Assembly: GCA_937922175.1 (NCBI GenBank)
Contig: CAKZUU010000027.1
Span: 1 to 19,231 of the forward strand
Length of the DNA stretch: 19,231 bases
Source: an uncultured Gemmataceae bacterium
GTDB lineage: Bacteria > Planctomycetota > Planctomycetia > Gemmatales > Gemmataceae
Direction of reading: 5' to 3'
The position numbers and the translations under genes are program-made. The notes below the pieces were generated by a model. It did not search any database. It had not been told where the DNA came from and was given only the letters and a program-made list of their open reading frames with translations. This document shows positions 1 to 7,086 of this stretch, piece after piece (positions within the stretch are counted from its first letter, which is position 1; each line of letters begins with the position of its first letter).

Positions 1-1148
1 TCTTCGGCCCACCGGGGCAACGGAGGATCGGGAAATCGATCGACCAGGACGAGGTGCGTGACCTCTCTTGGGATCGCCGCGGTTGCAAAATCCGGTTCGT
101 CGCCCGGGAAATCCATCTGCCGACGAACGATTTGCCCGTCCACGAGTTCCACCGTGGCATGGCCCCAGCCCCGTGGATCTTTCCCCGTCGCTTTGCGGTA
201 GTCGATCCCGGTCGGGTGAATATAGACATCGCACGGTGAGGACCAGGTTGCCTTCGATCCCTCCCCCCATTTTTCACGGGCAGCCACAAGTTGCTGCTCG
301 AGCACCTTCAAGATTTTCTGGGCTTCGCAGACTGGCAAATGATGCAGCAAGCGAAAATTCTTCGATAACGTCGCCGACCAACCCGCCGGTGTGACATCCG
401 CGTGGCGAACCGGGGTGATGCCATCGTGGAGTCGTCGCCGGACGTTTTGGGCGAATTCGGCGAGCTCCGGCTTCGATGCCGACAGCTTGATCGCCTCGGT
501 CAGTTCAGCATCCAGTCGGCGACGCACTTCGGGATCGGTCACGGGTCCAGCCTTCAGCCTGTCAACAACGGCGGCCACTCGGCAGTATGCCCAATCCGCG
601 AGCCTTGGTCCAAGCCAGTCGGGACGGTGATGATGAACTTTTCCGAAAAGTTCACTCGCCTCCGCAAAACGGCCGGCCTCAAAGGCCGCACTCCCTCGAC
701 GAAGCCAGTCGCGAACTTCCGCATCGTTATCCGACACCGGCTCTTGTTGAAACGGATCACGAACAACGTGCCCGGCACCCTTTTTTTGTTTCTCAGGCGT
801 GTTCGTCGGGGCTTTCGGCGGCATGGCTTCAAGCAGGCGGAGCTTCCGCTGATACTGCCGCACTCGCTCTTCCTGGTTTTGCAGTTTCAAATCGCGGATC
901 ACGGCAGCGTAGGCTTCGCGGAGGGTGGCGAGAAAATCGGGATGACCTTTGATCAAAGGCAGCTTCTGTTCGAGGATCGACACGGCCTGGGCCGATCGAC
1001 CTTGGCTGAGCAGGTCACGCGCCTGATGCAATGCCACCTGCACTTCCAGTTCGACGCTGACCGGATCAGCCATCGGTTCTTGAGCCGAAACCGCGAACCC
1101 TAGCCAGGTCAGCGTGATCGTTGTACCGAGGAAGCGGAACCAACCCAT
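1..1148 (-). CDS. Secreted TPR protein with peptidase-MA-like C-terminus, partial at 3' end
   Basis: The frame stays open from ATG 1148 to the left edge, giving 382 visible codons; the C-terminus lies outside the window. A strong GGGAGG ribosome site five bases upstream fixes the start. Residues 1-22 form a signal peptide ending in VSA, so the product should be exported. Two helical, TPR-like repeats are visible near residues 36-86 and 151-190, separated by a charged, proline-containing linker. From about residue 260 the sequence resembles planctomycete proteins with a gluzincin (peptidase MA-like) domain: an NFRLLHHL strand, a CDVYIHPTG strand, and the helix IPREVTHLVL followed by PLPRWAEE. 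In active gluzincins this helix reads HExxH; here residues 361-365 are REVTH, so the first zinc-binding histidine is arginine. It is either a non-catalytic relative or uses another ligand set. It lies 93 bases downstream of the signalling gene on the same strand and may be co-transcribed. The family resemblance is from memory of motifs, not a search. Confidence 0.8.
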   Translation of the reverse strand, partial: MGWFRFLGTTITLTWLGFAVSAQEPMADPVSVELEVQVALHQARDLLSQGRSAQAVSILEQKLPLIKGHPDFLATLREAYAAVIRDLKLQNQEERVRQYQRKLRLLEAMPPKAPTNTPEKQKKGAGHVVRDPFQQEPVSDNDAEVRDWLRRGSAAFEAGRFAEASELFGKVHHHRPDWLGPRLADWAYCRVAAVVDRLKAGPVTDPEVRRRLDAELTEAIKLSASKPELAEFAQNVRRRLHDGITPVRHADVTPAGWSATLSKNFRLLHHLPVCEAQKILKVLEQQLVAAREKWGEGSKATWSSPCDVYIHPTGIDYRKATGKDPRGWGHATVELVDGQIVRRQMDFPGDEPDFATAAIPREVTHLVLVDRFPDPPLPRWAE

Positions 1149-1241
1149 GGGAGCCTCCCTGCCCCACGAGCCCATCATTCGACAATCGAGTTGCCGACCG
1201 GAGCGTATTCGCGCTGGGACAAAAATGCAACCGCAGTTGGA

Positions 1242-2954
1242 TCAGGACGGCGCCGAGACGGGTTCGGCATGGTTGGAACGAACCGTTCCGGGTTCGGGAC
1301 CATCCAACGCGTTCACGAGTTGATTCACGAGGAAGGGCTTGAAAAGGACGAATTTCAAACCCGCCTGTCGACATTTAACCAAGGTATGGTCGGCGTCGTA
1401 GCCGAACTCCGCCATCATGATCATCCGGGCGGACGGGTGGGCCTCGCGCAATTTCAAGAAGGCTTCGCTGCCTTTCATGTCGGGCGGTTTAACATCGAGG
1501 ATAATGGCGTCATAATTGCTGACGGGGACGAGTTTCAGAGCTTCGTCGGCCGTGCCCGCTGTCTCTACGATGCAGCCTAATTGCTCCAAGACGGCATGGG
1601 CGGCTTTACGAAACTCCTCCGAGCTATCAACGACGAGAACTCGCCGCCCCCGCAACCGACTGGACAGCAGGCCATCGATCGAACTCCCCAACCGACTGGG
1701 AGACAGATGATCGCCCACCTTCTGGATGTTCGCTTTGATCTGACGTGCTTGTTCGAGGATGCGCTTCAGGCCCGATTTGACGTCATCGGGGAGGCCGAGA
1801 TAGTTGCCCAGGATGCGACTTGCGGCCGTGAGGATGTTGTCGACGGGCAAAGCGATCTCCCGATTGACGGCCGAGAGCGACTGCTGCATCGAGCACATGT
1901 CTTGCGCATTGAGCAGTTCGAGAGTATGAAGCGCTCGGGCAATTTCGCGGGCAAAAAGCTCGGCGAATTGCAGCTCATCGGGTCCAAAGGCATTGGGCGT
2001 CTGACTCTCGACATTGAAGGTACCGATGACCTGATCCTGCACAATCAGGGGCACCGTCATCGAGCTCCGGGCGCCGGCGGCTCCTTGGATGTAGTGGGGG
2101 TCAACCGTGGTATCACGGCACAAATAGCTCTTGCCCGTCGCCGCCACATATCCCGTCACGCCGTTCCCCTCCGCGCTGGCGTAGAGGACACGGTTTTGTG
2201 CCTCCTCGGTCATCCCTTCGGCTAGGAGCGGTTCTAAGCGATTGGTCCGGCGGTCGAGCATCCGGATTTCGATCACTTCGTAATGCAAAACATCATGGAT
2301 CGTTTTGCGGAGGTTCTGTTTGAGCAACTCGATCCGATCCTTAACCGGCATCTCCTGAAGCTGCTCCGGGTCCAAGCCGGCGAGGCTCGAGCCGGCGGCG
2401 TGCAGAGCGTCGAGCTTTTGCCGCTGCAAGACTCGCGGTGTGATGTCCCGGCATTGCAGCACATAGCGTTTCCCGGCCGATTCGGAGCCGGCGATCGGGG
2501 AAAGGTTCGATTCGATGAAGCGATTATTCGGCGTTTGGAGGCGGAATCGAGCGGGCAGGCCAGAACTGGCGGTGTCGAAGGGGTGCGGGTCGCCTTCCTT
2601 CAGCAGCGGCCCGCCCAAGGCCTCCATGAAAGGTTTTCCCTGCCATTCCGTCACGCACCGGCTGCGGAAGGTTCGATTGGCCCAGAGCACTCGCCATTCC
2701 GCATCGAGCACCGCGACGCCGATGTCCAACATTTCCAGAATCTGCTCGGCCCGCATCCATCGGCCGAACTGCTCTCGCAACCCGTCGATATTCGGATCGA
2801 CGATGCAGGCCGCGAACGGCCCCTCCTCCACCAATGAAACCAATCGTCGAAACTCCTCCGCTCGCACCACGTCCCAGTGTTCCGGGTGCTGCAACACCGG
2901 ATCTAAGGAATGATCCGGCCGGTCCAATATCAATACCCGCTGACGATTGGTCAC
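1242..2954 (-). CDS. PAS-GAF-receiver signalling protein with pseudo-HisKA region
   Basis: The 570-residue product starts at GTG 2954 behind an AGGGA ribosome site. Residues 5-55 look like a shortened receiver (VLILD, then CIVDP). Residues about 70-180 are a PAS domain, with LDIGVAVLDAEWRVLWANRTF and the usual RDIT exit. Residues about 205-345 are a GAF domain, with VTGYVAATGKSYLCRD and VPLIVQDQVIGTFNVES. Residues about 350-415 are a helical pair that aligns with a HisKA dimerisation domain, but the phosphoacceptor motif SHExRTPL reads NREIALPV, so histidine is replaced by Arg365. There is no HATPase domain. Residues 437-550 are a receiver with Asp487 and Lys539, but the acidic pair reads D-S (443-444) and the usual Thr/Ser is Ala515. 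The protein therefore probably senses a ligand and relays it by protein contact or by phosphorylation from another kinase; it cannot autophosphorylate in the usual way. No output domain is seen. It is soluble, with no membrane segment. Confidence 0.88.
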   Translation of the reverse strand: MTNRQRVLILDRPDHSLDPVLQHPEHWDVVRAEEFRRLVSLVEEGPFAACIVDPNIDGLREQFGRWMRAEQILEMLDIGVAVLDAEWRVLWANRTFRSRCVTEWQGKPFMEALGGPLLKEGDPHPFDTASSGLPARFRLQTPNNRFIESNLSPIAGSESAGKRYVLQCRDITPRVLQRQKLDALHAAGSSLAGLDPEQLQEMPVKDRIELLKQNLRKTIHDVLHYEVIEIRMLDRRTNRLEPLLAEGMTEEAQNRVLYASAEGNGVTGYVAATGKSYLCRDTTVDPHYIQGAAGARSSMTVPLIVQDQVIGTFNVESQTPNAFGPDELQFAELFAREIARALHTLELLNAQDMCSMQQSLSAVNREIALPVDNILTAASRILGNYLGLPDDVKSGLKRILEQARQIKANIQKVGDHLSPSRLGSSIDGLLSSRLRGRRVLVVDSSEEFRKAAHAVLEQLGCIVETAGTADEALKLVPVSNYDAIILDVKPPDMKGSEAFLKLREAHPSARMIMMAEFGYDADHTLVKCRQAGLKFVLFKPFLVNQLVNALDGPEPGTVRSNHAEPVSAPS

Positions 2955-3004
2955 GAATTCTTCCCTAAAGGCCTGCGAACGGGCCGACGCGTTGATTTCC
3001 CTAA

Positions 3005-3034
3005 ATTATATCGTAAAAGGAATCTTCGTCTCAA
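3005..3034 (-). promoter_or_regulatory. Sigma70-like promoter for the PAS-GAF-receiver gene
   Basis: On the minus strand TTGAGA (3034 to 3029, five of six consensus bases) is followed after 18 bases by a perfect TATAAT (3010 to 3005). The predicted start of transcription is near 2998, giving a leader of about 44 bases before GTG 2954. This is the best promoter match I found in the window. Confidence 0.6.
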
Positions 3035-3117
3035 TCCCGACTCCCGTGTCAGCTTTTGCCCACCCGCTACCGACCCTTTTTTCGGTAACTTTCACCCTTC
3101 CTGTGCAGCTGAACGCC

Positions 3118-3123
3118 TATAAT
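3118..3123 (+). promoter_or_regulatory. Possible -10 element for the 3188-5473 gene cluster
   Basis: TATAAT sits 64 bases upstream of the ATG at 3188, which would start transcription near 3130. No good -35 hexamer lies at 16-18 bases and there is no extended -10, so it rests on the hexamer and its place before a four-gene cluster. Confidence 0.35.
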
Positions 3124-3187
3124 GCCTTCCCCGACACCTCGCGGCTCGAAAAAATGGACAAAAGTACACTATGGAAGGAGTTCGATC

Positions 3188-3616
3188 ATGCTGAGCAAAG
3201 AATTTATCGAGGAACTGAATTCCCGATGGTTCCCGCATTTGACCGATTCCGCTCTGGATCGCCTCATCAACTTGCTCGAAACGAACAGTCCCTTGCTGAT
3301 TCATGGCAGCTTCACCGGGGCGGTTCCCATGGGCTGCCTGGCCAGCCACGCGGGTTGGCATCACCCGCTCACCGAGCACCTCCACGACGAGGCCGGTATC
3401 TGCTGGCTGACGTGGGTCGCTGGTCTGAACCCGGCCACGTCGAAGGTCATCCGCGAATGGGACTCGCTCGCGGCAACGGACTGGGAAACTCGGGAGCAAC
3501 TTGCCCTGTTGCTCCGCTTGGAGCGGCAGGCACGGCAGCGGAAGATCGCGCTCCCTCCCCCTGCCTCGCCAATGATCCCCGAGGCGCCTGCACCAGTGAC
3601 CGGTCTTCCAGTTTGA
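3188..3616 (+). CDS. Conserved protein of unknown function, 142 aa
   Basis: The start ATG 3188 follows AAGGAG (3175-3180) at seven bases; a longer reading from 3122 would lack such a site. The product is soluble with no signal peptide. Its core, residues about 45-92, has a distinctive pattern: PMGCLASHAGWHHP, then DEAGICWLTWVAGLNPATS and VIREWD. I recall this pattern from other planctomycete hypothetical proteins, but I know of no function for it. The clustered histidines and a cysteine (C50, H54, H58, H59, H64, H66, C72) might bind a metal, but this is only a guess. A helical, Arg/Leu/Gln-rich segment (about 98-120) and a Pro/Ala tail end the protein. It is the first gene of a same-strand cluster with the methyltransferase (34-base gap), the MlaE-like permease and ClpS, which suggests co-expression but does not reveal its role. 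Confidence 0.82.
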   Translation: MLSKEFIEELNSRWFPHLTDSALDRLINLLETNSPLLIHGSFTGAVPMGCLASHAGWHHPLTEHLHDEAGICWLTWVAGLNPATSKVIREWDSLAATDWETREQLALLLRLERQARQRKIALPPPASPMIPEAPAPVTGLPV

Positions 3617-3650
3617 TCGACAGCCAACGGTCTCACAGGATGGCGGATTG

Positions 3651-4310
3651 ATGCTGCCCCGCGTTCTCGAACCCGAAGTGATGGACAGCGTTGACGAGGC
3701 ACGCGACTACGACTCAATGGATCATGTCGAGGTGAATCGCCGCTTCGTTGATGACTTTGTGCAACAATGGAACGGTGAAAATCCCGTGCTCGACGTGGGC
3801 ACCGGTACGGCACAAATTCCGATCGAGTTATGCCGCCGACATCCAACCGCCAAGGTCGTGGGAATCGACTTGGCCCAAGCGATGCTTGAGGTCGGGCAGC
3901 AGAACATCCAACGGGCGGGTCTGAACGAGCGGATTCAATTAGAGCGGCTTGATGCCAAAGCGCTGCCCCTGTCGGACGAGTCGTTTGCCGCTGTCATGTC
4001 CAACAGTATCATCCATCACTTACCGGAGCCGTTGGTCGCATTGCGGGAAATGGTGCGGGTTTGCCGCCGCGGCGGAATCCTTTTCGTGCGCGACTTGTTG
4101 CGTCCGGCGGATCGACCAACGTTAGAGGGTCTGGTCCGTCGATATGCTGGCGAGGCCAATGACCATCAGCGCGCGATGTTTTCCGCCTCCCTGCAAGCCG
4201 CCCTCACGTTGCAGGAGATCCGCGCGTTGGTGGCTGATCTGGGTTTCGATCCGAACAGTGTGGCGGCGTCGTCGGACCGACACTGGACGTGGGTGGCGAC
4301 TCGCCCTTGA
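3651..4310 (+). CDS. Class I SAM-dependent methyltransferase
   Basis: This 219-residue protein has the Rossmann methyltransferase fold. Motif I is VLDVGTGTA at 47-55, where S-adenosylmethionine binds. The acidic residue closing strand 2 is in VVGIDLA (Asp73). Motif II is LDAKALPLSD (100-109), followed by SNSIIHHL (118-124) and the strand GGILFVRDLLRP (141-152). The gene is of the UbiE/Methyltransf_11 type. The N-terminal LEPEVMDSVDEARDYDSMDH is a planctomycete-typical signature. The acceptor cannot be told from sequence; small molecules such as quinones or lipids are the usual substrates of this group. ATG 3651 is chosen because AGGA lies about ten bases upstream; a TTG directly before it (3648) and ATG 3681 are alternatives. 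The neighbouring permease of a lipid-transport family makes an envelope lipid possible, but this is only contextual. Confidence 0.88.
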   Translation: MLPRVLEPEVMDSVDEARDYDSMDHVEVNRRFVDDFVQQWNGENPVLDVGTGTAQIPIELCRRHPTAKVVGIDLAQAMLEVGQQNIQRAGLNERIQLERLDAKALPLSDESFAAVMSNSIIHHLPEPLVALREMVRVCRRGGILFVRDLLRPADRPTLEGLVRRYAGEANDHQRAMFSASLQAALTLQEIRALVADLGFDPNSVAASSDRHWTWVATRP

Positions 4311-4342
4311 ACCAATTCACTCGCCCGGCGGACAATTGGTCG

Positions 4343-5128
4343 ATGAGCAAGCATCCCACGTTTTTCGATCGACTGAGTTCCCTGGGCCGATTCGTGGCCT
4401 TCGCGGCCCGGGCGCTCAGCGCCCTGCCGTCGGCAATTGTCCGACCCCTGGAAACGTTCCGGCAATTTCATCGAGTTCTGATCGGCTCGTTGCCCCTGTC
4501 GCTGGTCGCTGGCGTCGCCATCGGCCTGGTGTTATGGATGCACCTGCGCGGCGTCATTCTTCGCTCGAGCATTGGAGGTCCGTCTGCCCTGCCCTACCTT
4601 CCGACAGCGATCGCCTTGGCCGTCGTTCTGGAGTTCGCGCCCATCGGTGCGGGGCTGATCTCGTCCGGGCGCGTCGGTGCAAGTCTTGGTGCCGAACTCG
4701 GTGCCATGCGCATCACGGAGCAGATCGACGCCTTGGAAGTCATGGGATTGTCCGCCATGCGACAACTCGTCGCCCCACGTGTCTTGGCTTGCATGGCTGC
4801 CCTTCCCGTGTTGACCGTCTTCATCGCGGCGGTAGCGATCAGCAGCGCTTTCCTTGCCGAACTCCTCACTGGGAATTTGACTCCTCATCTATATGAGCAG
4901 CGAACTTGGGAAGAGCTGTACCTCGACGAGTCACTGGCCTCATTGGCGAAAACGATCGTGTTTGGCTTTGCCGTCGGCGTGTCGGGTTGCTTTTTCGGGA
5001 TGGAAGCCGCGGGCGGAACGGAGAGCGTGGGCCAAGCGGCGACGTTAGGCGTTGAGCGATCCACGCTGCTCGTTCTGGCCGCCAATGTCTTGCTCGTCAA
5101 AGTCATTCAGGTCCTGCTGGCAAACTAA
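4343..5128 (+). CDS. MlaE-family ABC transporter permease, orphan
   Basis: The 261-residue protein matches the permease subunit of Mla/MCE-type phospholipid transporters in length and in its hallmark block at 110-150: RVGASLGAELGAM, then EQIDALEVMG and LVAPRVLA. An amphipathic N-terminal helix is followed by membrane segments near 50-70, 86-108, 148-176, 203-222 and 240-260. In the known systems this subunit sits in the inner membrane, pairs with an MlaF-type ATPase and binds an MCE-domain protein (MlaD) to move phospholipids between membranes. Neither partner is encoded next to it here, so they must lie elsewhere if the complex is complete. ATG 4343 gives the family length; a GTG at 4289 would add 18 residues and overlap the methyltransferase gene. 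No clear ribosome site is seen. The stop lies 18 bases before clpS. Confidence 0.9.
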   Translation: MSKHPTFFDRLSSLGRFVAFAARALSALPSAIVRPLETFRQFHRVLIGSLPLSLVAGVAIGLVLWMHLRGVILRSSIGGPSALPYLPTAIALAVVLEFAPIGAGLISSGRVGASLGAELGAMRITEQIDALEVMGLSAMRQLVAPRVLACMAALPVLTVFIAAVAISSAFLAELLTGNLTPHLYEQRTWEELYLDESLASLAKTIVFGFAVGVSGCFFGMEAAGGTESVGQAATLGVERSTLLVLAANVLLVKVIQVLLAN

Positions 5129-5146
5129 ATTCTCGATCGAGGTGTC

Positions 5147-5473
5147 ATGATGGTCGAGACAATCACCGTCCAACCACGGACGGATCAAAAAGTGCGAAAC
5201 CGACTTTGTCCCCCTTATCACGTTGTGATTTTCAACGACGATCATCACACCATGGAATTTGTGGTGATGGTTTTGACGCGAGTCTTTGGGTACACCCTGG
5301 AGCGCAGCGTCCAGTTGATGCTCGAGGCCCACCACTCGGGACGAGCGGTGGTATGGACGGGGGCCAAGGAAGTCGCGGAGCTTAAAGTCGATCAGATCCG
5401 GACCTACCACGAGAAACGTGATGGCCGGGATCTCGGTCCGTTGAACTGTTCGATCGAGCCGGCTGAAGGCTGA
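5147..5473 (+). CDS. clpS: ATP-dependent Clp protease adaptor ClpS
   Basis: ClpS binds proteins with N-terminal bulky hydrophobic residues (the N-degron pathway) and hands them to ClpA or ClpC with ClpP. The 108-residue product carries the ClpS core: PPYHVVIFNDDHHTMEFVV (22-40), then ERSVQLMLEAHHSGRAVV (52-69) and EVAELKV (75-81). Asn30, Asp31 and Met36 correspond to the binding-pocket residues N34, D35 and M40 of E. coli ClpS; His62 corresponds to H66. The N-terminal 20 residues are the flexible extension. Two ATG codons lie in tandem; the second (5150) is better spaced, seven bases behind GAGG (5139-5142), so the product may be 107 residues. clpA is not adjacent. It is the last gene of a plus-strand cluster and is followed by 131 bases without a gene. 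Confidence 0.93.
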   Translation: MMVETITVQPRTDQKVRNRLCPPYHVVIFNDDHHTMEFVVMVLTRVFGYTLERSVQLMLEAHHSGRAVVWTGAKEVAELKVDQIRTYHEKRDGRDLGPLNCSIEPAEG

Positions 5474-5561
5474 ACCGAGAGCGATCGGTCGCACGTCGCG
5501 GCCCTCGGCTGGGGCAGGAGCGAAAGCCGTCGATCAAATCTGGTTTCTACAGATCATTTCG

Positions 5562-5567
5562 TACAAT
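5562..5567 (+). promoter_or_regulatory. Possible -10 element before the epimerase gene
   Basis: TACAAT (five of six consensus bases) lies 37 bases before ATG 5605 in the 131-base gap after clpS. No convincing -35 element is seen. A GGAG ribosome site follows at 5591-5594. Confidence 0.3.
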
Positions 5568-5604
5568 CTCCCGCGAGTCTTTTTCCCATCGGAGCGAGTG
5601 AATC

Positions 5605-6459
5605 ATGAAAGTCGGGATGAACGTGCTGCTGTGGACGGGCCACTTGACCGCCGAGCAATTTCCACTGCTCGCGAAGTTGAAGGCAGAGGGCTATGACGGC
5701 GTGGAGTTACCTCTGTTTGAGGGAGATTCGGCACATTATCGGCAGGTACGATCGGCATTAGACAAGGAGGAATTGGGCTGCACGGCGGTGACCGTCGTCG
5801 GACCGGAGCATAGCCCGATCAGCGAAGACGCGAAAGTTCGTGCCGCCGCTCTGGATCGGCTCAAATGGGCAATTGAGATGGCATCGATCGCGGGAGCCGA
5901 AAATCTCTGCGGGCCATTTCATTCTCCTTTGGGTGTGTTCAGCGGTATGCCGCCCACCGATGGCGAGAAAGCCCGCGCGGCGGATGTGCTCCGCCAGGCT
6001 GCCGAGTTCGCGCAAGCAGCGAAGGTCCGTTTGTGCATCGAATATCTGAACCGTTTTGAGTGCTACTTTCTGACGACGGCGGCGGATACGGTCGCTTTGG
6101 TGCACCGGGTCAATCATCCAAATTTTCGTGCCATGTTCGACACGTTCCATGCCCACATCGAGGAGAAATCGCAGGCAGGGGCCATTCATCAAGTCGCGCC
6201 AGTGCTCAGCCACGTCCACATCAGTGAAAACGATCGCGGAACGCCGGGGACCGGTCAAGTCCACTGGGACGAAGCGTTTGCCACTTTGCGACGAGTCGGG
6301 TACGACGGCTGGCTTGTGATCGAGTCGTTCGGTCGGGCCTTACCGTCATTGGCAGCGGCGACCCGGGTGTGGCGCGACTTGTTCCCCACGCCGGAAGATG
6401 TGTACCGCCGCGGCCTGGCCTTCATCCGCAAAATGTGGGCCTTGCACGAACCGATGTGA
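5605..6459 (+). CDS. TIM-barrel sugar isomerase/epimerase, ketose 3-epimerase-like
   Basis: The 284-residue protein belongs to the xylose isomerase-like TIM-barrel superfamily (AP endonuclease 2 type) and resembles D-tagatose/D-psicose 3-epimerases. It starts MKVGMNVLLW, as in those enzymes. The four metal ligands all appear: Glu146 in CIEYLNRFE, Asp179 in MFDTFHAHIEE, His205 in SHVHISENDRG, and Glu240 in WLVIESFG. Arg211 and the VWRDL segment near the C-terminus also match. Such enzymes move the C3 stereocentre of a free ketose using Mn2+ or Co2+. Hydroxypyruvate isomerases and inosose or 3-keto-sugar isomerases share the fold, so the substrate is open. It is cytoplasmic. ATG 5605 has GGAG ten bases upstream. 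It stands alone, convergent with the acyltransferase operon and 30 bases from it. Confidence 0.85.
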   Translation: MKVGMNVLLWTGHLTAEQFPLLAKLKAEGYDGVELPLFEGDSAHYRQVRSALDKEELGCTAVTVVGPEHSPISEDAKVRAAALDRLKWAIEMASIAGAENLCGPFHSPLGVFSGMPPTDGEKARAADVLRQAAEFAQAAKVRLCIEYLNRFECYFLTTAADTVALVHRVNHPNFRAMFDTFHAHIEEKSQAGAIHQVAPVLSHVHISENDRGTPGTGQVHWDEAFATLRRVGYDGWLVIESFGRALPSLAAATRVWRDLFPTPEDVYRRGLAFIRKMWALHEPM

Positions 6460-6489
6460 GTCAGCGGCCGAATCTTTCCGTGGTACCTG

Positions 6490-7086
6490 TCATGGTCGGG
6501 TTCGAATCACCCGAGCGGGTACTCCGACCGCCACTACCCCGTCGGGCAACGGGCGGGTGACCACTGCTCCGGCACCGACCACCGTCGCCGTCCCGACGTC
6601 GGCCATCACCACCGCCGCGCTGCCGATCCATGCGCCAGGGCCGATGCAGACTCGCGATCGCTGCTGGGGTTGTTCCCGAATGGGGAGGTCGGCACGCTCT
6701 GTCCCGTGCGTTCTCGCCCCGCTGGGGATGTGGACCGCTGGGCCAATTAATGTATCCCGACCGATCGTGACCAGACCGAGATGGCAACGCGGCCCAATGT
6801 ACACATTCTCCCCCAGCTCAGCCCCCGCCTGAGAGAACAACGTCCCGAATTCGACCACCACGGTGCGATGACACGATGCCAACACCCGCATGAGAAAAGC
6901 GCGTCGGAGGTAGACGCCGATCAACCCCGGGATCAGGGACAATGTCTGCGATGAGCCTTCCAAAGCTCGGTCGGGGCCGAGGATTGGACACTTGAGCCAG
7001 TACATGACCAACTCAGGCAGCACGAGCAGCAGCGCGATGCCCCGTGCCAGCGATTTGAGCGCCTCGCGCATGGTCTGGCCCGTCAC
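6490..7086 (-). CDS. Left-handed beta-helix (hexapeptide) acyltransferase
   Basis: The 198-residue product has two parts. Residues 1-80 contain a hydrophobic stretch (15-33) and basic helices, probably touching the inner membrane. Residues 83-195 show hexapeptide-repeat periodicity, with ENVYIGPRCHLG, DTLIGPAVHI, CIGPGAWIGSAAVV and VVGAGAVV, ending in the closing motif GVPARVI. This is the fold of acetyltransferases such as WcaF, NodL and serine acetyltransferase; His127 in the extended loop (ARTHGTE) is the likely base. The family moves acetyl or similar groups from acyl-CoA to sugars or small molecules. The GTG start at 7086 is supported because it overlaps the lipoprotein stop codon (GTGA, 7083-7086), a translational-coupling arrangement; ATG 7071 is the alternative. 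It is the last gene of a three-gene operon and probably modifies an envelope glycan, though the acceptor is unknown. Confidence 0.85.
   Translation of the reverse strand: MTGQTMREALKSLARGIALLLVLPELVMYWLKCPILGPDRALEGSSQTLSLIPGLIGVYLRRAFLMRVLASCHRTVVVEFGTLFSQAGAELGENVYIGPRCHLGLVTIGRDTLIGPAVHIPSGARTHGTERADLPIREQPQQRSRVCIGPGAWIGSAAVVMADVGTATVVGAGAVVTRPLPDGVVAVGVPARVIRTRP

Noticed and set aside
402..1103. A 233-codon open frame on the plus strand
   Set aside because: It is antisense to the secreted TPR protein, which has a signal peptide, strong ribosome site and domain match. The plus-strand product is arginine- and serine-rich without any recognisable motif.
5474..5489. ACCGA/TCGGT inverted repeat just after clpS
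   Set aside because: The stem has only five pairs and no T-run follows, so it is not a supportable terminator.
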